Notes under the pieces: model-generated
Database searches by the model: none
What the model was told of the DNA's origin: nothing
What the model saw: the letters and a program-made list of their open reading frames with translations, nothing else
Source: Candidatus Poseidoniaceae archaeon
GTDB lineage: Archaea > Thermoplasmatota > Poseidoniia > Poseidoniales > Poseidoniaceae
Direction: 5' to 3'
Length of the DNA stretch: 6,475 nucleotides
Assembly: GCA_022425185.1 (NCBI GenBank)
Contig: JAKMFY010000146.1
Coordinates: forward strand, 1-6,475
Position numbers and translations under genes: made by a program
Part shown: piece after piece, positions 5,305 through 6,475 of the stretch
How the letters are laid out: every line of letters begins with the position of its first letter
Numbering within the stretch: position 1 is the first letter of the stretch

Positions 5305-6267
5305 CTATTGCTTTCGAGATACAAAATACACGGCTAAAACAGATGATGCCATTACTGATGCCATCGTAAAACCAGGCAATCCCAAATCATCACCTGCATC
5401 GGTGTTAGAAGCCTGAACTGGTTCATTAGTCCAACTATATTCTGATAAGGTAGCGATCATTTGAAGTGACCCTTCCTCATAATATTCCATCTTGATAGGC
5501 ATTCCAGAATCTGCTGTGTAAACATAACCCATTACCCCAGACCCCATCTCATCAGTCTTAATTTTCATGCCTTGATATGTAGTAGTGCCAACATACACAT
5601 TTGAAACGCTCTCTGCATTGTAATTAGTGGTTATTTCATCAGTTTCAATTACTTCATCCTCATGTTCCCACGCTTCACTATTCATTCGAGACTTTTCGTT
5701 GTAGGTTGTTTCAATTACTTCTTCAGTTGTCCATGTGTCTCCGAGTTTAACTGTCTCTGGCTCAACGCTTTCTGTTGTGGTCACAGAAACTTCTGTCATC
5801 AACAATTCTTGGTGATAGGATTCACCATCAATTGTAAACCAGGTATCAATTGAGTTAACGCCCGTGTCATGACTCTTCATTCCCGAAGAAACGGTTGTCG
5901 ACTCCAATTTCATCAACATGATAGCTCGATCGTCATCGATTCCACTTCCCTCTGAAAATATCATGGTTAGGTTTACTTCCCAGGTCATCAATGCAATTCT
6001 GCAATCTTCCCAACCAGTTTGAAGACAAGAGTCTCCTCCGTATTCCATTCTCATACCCGAGTTACTATTCTCCAGAACTTCGTCGATATCCTCATCTTCC
6101 ATTGATTCCAGCATTCCTGTCATATCTAAATCATAGAGAAAATAATCTCCTGTGGTCATTTCTGGTTCTTTGTTATCTACGGTAAAATCCGAATTGGATT
6201 CAGAAGATGCAAGTGGAGCAATAGACACTAGGCAAACTAGAAAAATTGAAAGAAACTGATTTCGCAT
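5305..6267 (-). CDS. Acidic secreted protein with PGF-CTERM-like archaeosortase tail; function unknown
   Basis: The 320-residue product begins with a signal peptide (M-R-N-Q, then a hydrophobic core to about residue 18, with likely cleavage after A-S-S near 22). The mature part is strongly acidic, rich in Glu, Asp, Thr and Met, with only two Cys (C81 and C89), which could form a small disulfide loop. It has one N-glycosylation sequon (N99-L-T). Segments such as D-T-W-F-T-I-D-G-E-S-Y, G-D-T-W-T-T-E-E, T-T-Y-Q-G-M-K-I and S-G-M-P-I-K-M-E-Y-Y look like beta strands of a lipid- or ligand-binding-like barrel domain, but I cannot name a family. The C-terminus (L-P-G-F at 297-300, a hydrophobic span to about 316, then S-R-K-Q) resembles the PGF-CTERM sorting signal, so the mature protein is probably held at the cell surface. 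The ATG at 6265-6267 fits both the signal peptide and an upstream TATA element. It converges on the cytochrome gene and is its own transcription unit. Confidence 0.85.
   Translation of the reverse strand: MRNQFLSIFLVCLVSIAPLASSESNSDFTVDNKEPEMTTGDYFLYDLDMTGMLESMEDEDIDEVLENSNSGMRMEYGGDSCLQTGWEDCRIALMTWEVNLTMIFSEGSGIDDDRAIMLMKLESTTVSSGMKSHDTGVNSIDTWFTIDGESYHQELLMTEVSVTTTESVEPETVKLGDTWTTEEVIETTYNEKSRMNSEAWEHEDEVIETDEITTNYNAESVSNVYVGTTTYQGMKIKTDEMGSGVMGYVYTADSGMPIKMEYYEEGSLQMIATLSEYSWTNEPVQASNTDAGDDLGLPGFTMASVMASSVLAVYFVSRKQ
5308..5376 (-). other. PGF-CTERM-like C-terminal sorting signal
   Basis: Residues 298-320 consist of P-G-F, a hydrophobic segment of about 16 residues and a short basic end (R-K). 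They are preceded by an acidic, Asn/Thr/Asp-rich linker (S-N-T-D-A-G-D-D). This three-part arrangement is the known hallmark of archaeosortase substrates, which are cut and lipid-anchored after export. The middle part has Thr-Met after P-G-F instead of the more usual Gly, so the match is close rather than perfect. No archaeosortase gene is in the window. Confidence 0.72.
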
Positions 6268-6278
6268 ATACTTGCTAA

Positions 6279-6302
6279 CTCCTATAATTATTAAATATAT
6301 CT
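6279..6302 (-). promoter_or_regulatory. Archaeal-type TATA promoter region for the secreted protein gene
   Basis: Read on the minus strand, TATATTTAA (6299-6291) lies in a long A/T run after purine-rich GCGGAGA, a possible BRE. Its centre is about 28 bases before the ATG, so transcription would begin at or just before the start codon, giving a leaderless message. A GGAG (6282-6279) stands 11 bases before the ATG; it would serve as a ribosome site only if transcription began further upstream, for example from the second A/T element (CATATTATAAG) near 6321-6331. Confidence 0.5.
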
Positions 6303-6475
6303 CCGCTTTTACCGATTTCTTATAATATGAAACTATTACTTAGTTTGAACCCGTCTGATTGGTGTACATGAGCCCCTTCTGTGGTCGTATAGAACCACTA
6401 CGGTACGGTTCAATATGGCCCACTGTGAACCCACGTAATCAGTTATTCTGAACATAAGGCTGTTTAGCATAACCC
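6303..6475. other. Upstream intergenic region; no gene supported
   Basis: No convincing coding frame, tRNA or rRNA is visible on either strand. The stretch contains overlapping inverted repeats: GTGGT at 6381-6385 with ACCAC at 6394-6398, and GAACC at 6392-6396 with GGTTC at 6407-6411, which compete with each other. GAACC recurs in direct orientation at 6347-6351 and 6427-6431. These may be regulatory or chance. Confidence 0.4.

Noticed and set aside
5662..6185. Plus-strand frames of 63 and 64 codons opposite the secreted protein gene
   Set aside because: They lie entirely inside the minus-strand gene, which has a signal peptide, sorting tail and promoter, and their products have shadow-like composition.
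6400..6420. tRNA T-arm-like GGTTCAA
   Set aside because: The flanking bases do not form the 5-base T stem, and no acceptor, D or anticodon stem can be drawn on either strand.
6368..6451. Short plus-strand open frame of 27 codons beginning with ATG
   Set aside because: It is short, has no ribosome site or clear promoter and shows no recognisable features; the region also carries inverted repeats that explain its composition.

Overview
The window looks archaeal, most likely from marine planktonic Thermoplasmatota of the Poseidoniales (Marine Group II) type or a close relative. Three things suggest this. There is a giant surface protein built from putative Ig-like (He_PIG-type) repeats and Asp-rich thrombospondin type 3-like calcium-binding stretches of the style D-x-D-D-D-N-D-G-x-x-D ... 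C-x-x-x-P ... D-x-D-G-D-x-x-C. There is a secreted protein ending in a PGF-CTERM-like archaeosortase signal. There is an A/T-rich TATA element at the distance expected for a leaderless archaeal transcript. The taxonomic call is inference from style; no rRNA or other marker is present.

Layout: positions 1-4467 (+) are the 3' part of a very long gene whose start lies outside the window. The visible 1,488 codons encode the end of one Ig-like repeat, ten complete tandem repeats of 86-91 residues, an Asp-rich calcium-binding block with six Cys, an eleventh Ig-like repeat, a short second Asp-rich block, one transmembrane helix and a cytoplasmic domain of about 140 residues. About 60 N-glycosylation sequons lie before the membrane helix and none after it. 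After a 90-base gap, positions 4558-5148 (+) encode a four-helix cytochrome b561-family membrane protein with the expected haem-ligand histidines. A 156-base convergent spacer with several hairpins separates it from positions 5305-6267 (-), an acidic exported protein of unknown function with a signal peptide and a PGF-CTERM-like tail. The last 170 or so bases (6303-6475) hold the upstream region of that gene and no gene I can support.

Functionally, this is a cell-surface and membrane region: a long glycosylated stalk or adhesin-like protein anchored by a transmembrane helix, a membrane electron carrier, and a surface protein probably anchored through an archaeosortase-type tail. Nothing ties the three into one pathway. 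They may simply be neighbours, and gene 3 is clearly a separate transcription unit. The points most worth a second look are the sequon and topology asymmetry of the giant protein, its unusual folded cytoplasmic domain, the duplication history of its repeats, and a possible single-base frame disruption in the first 45 bases.
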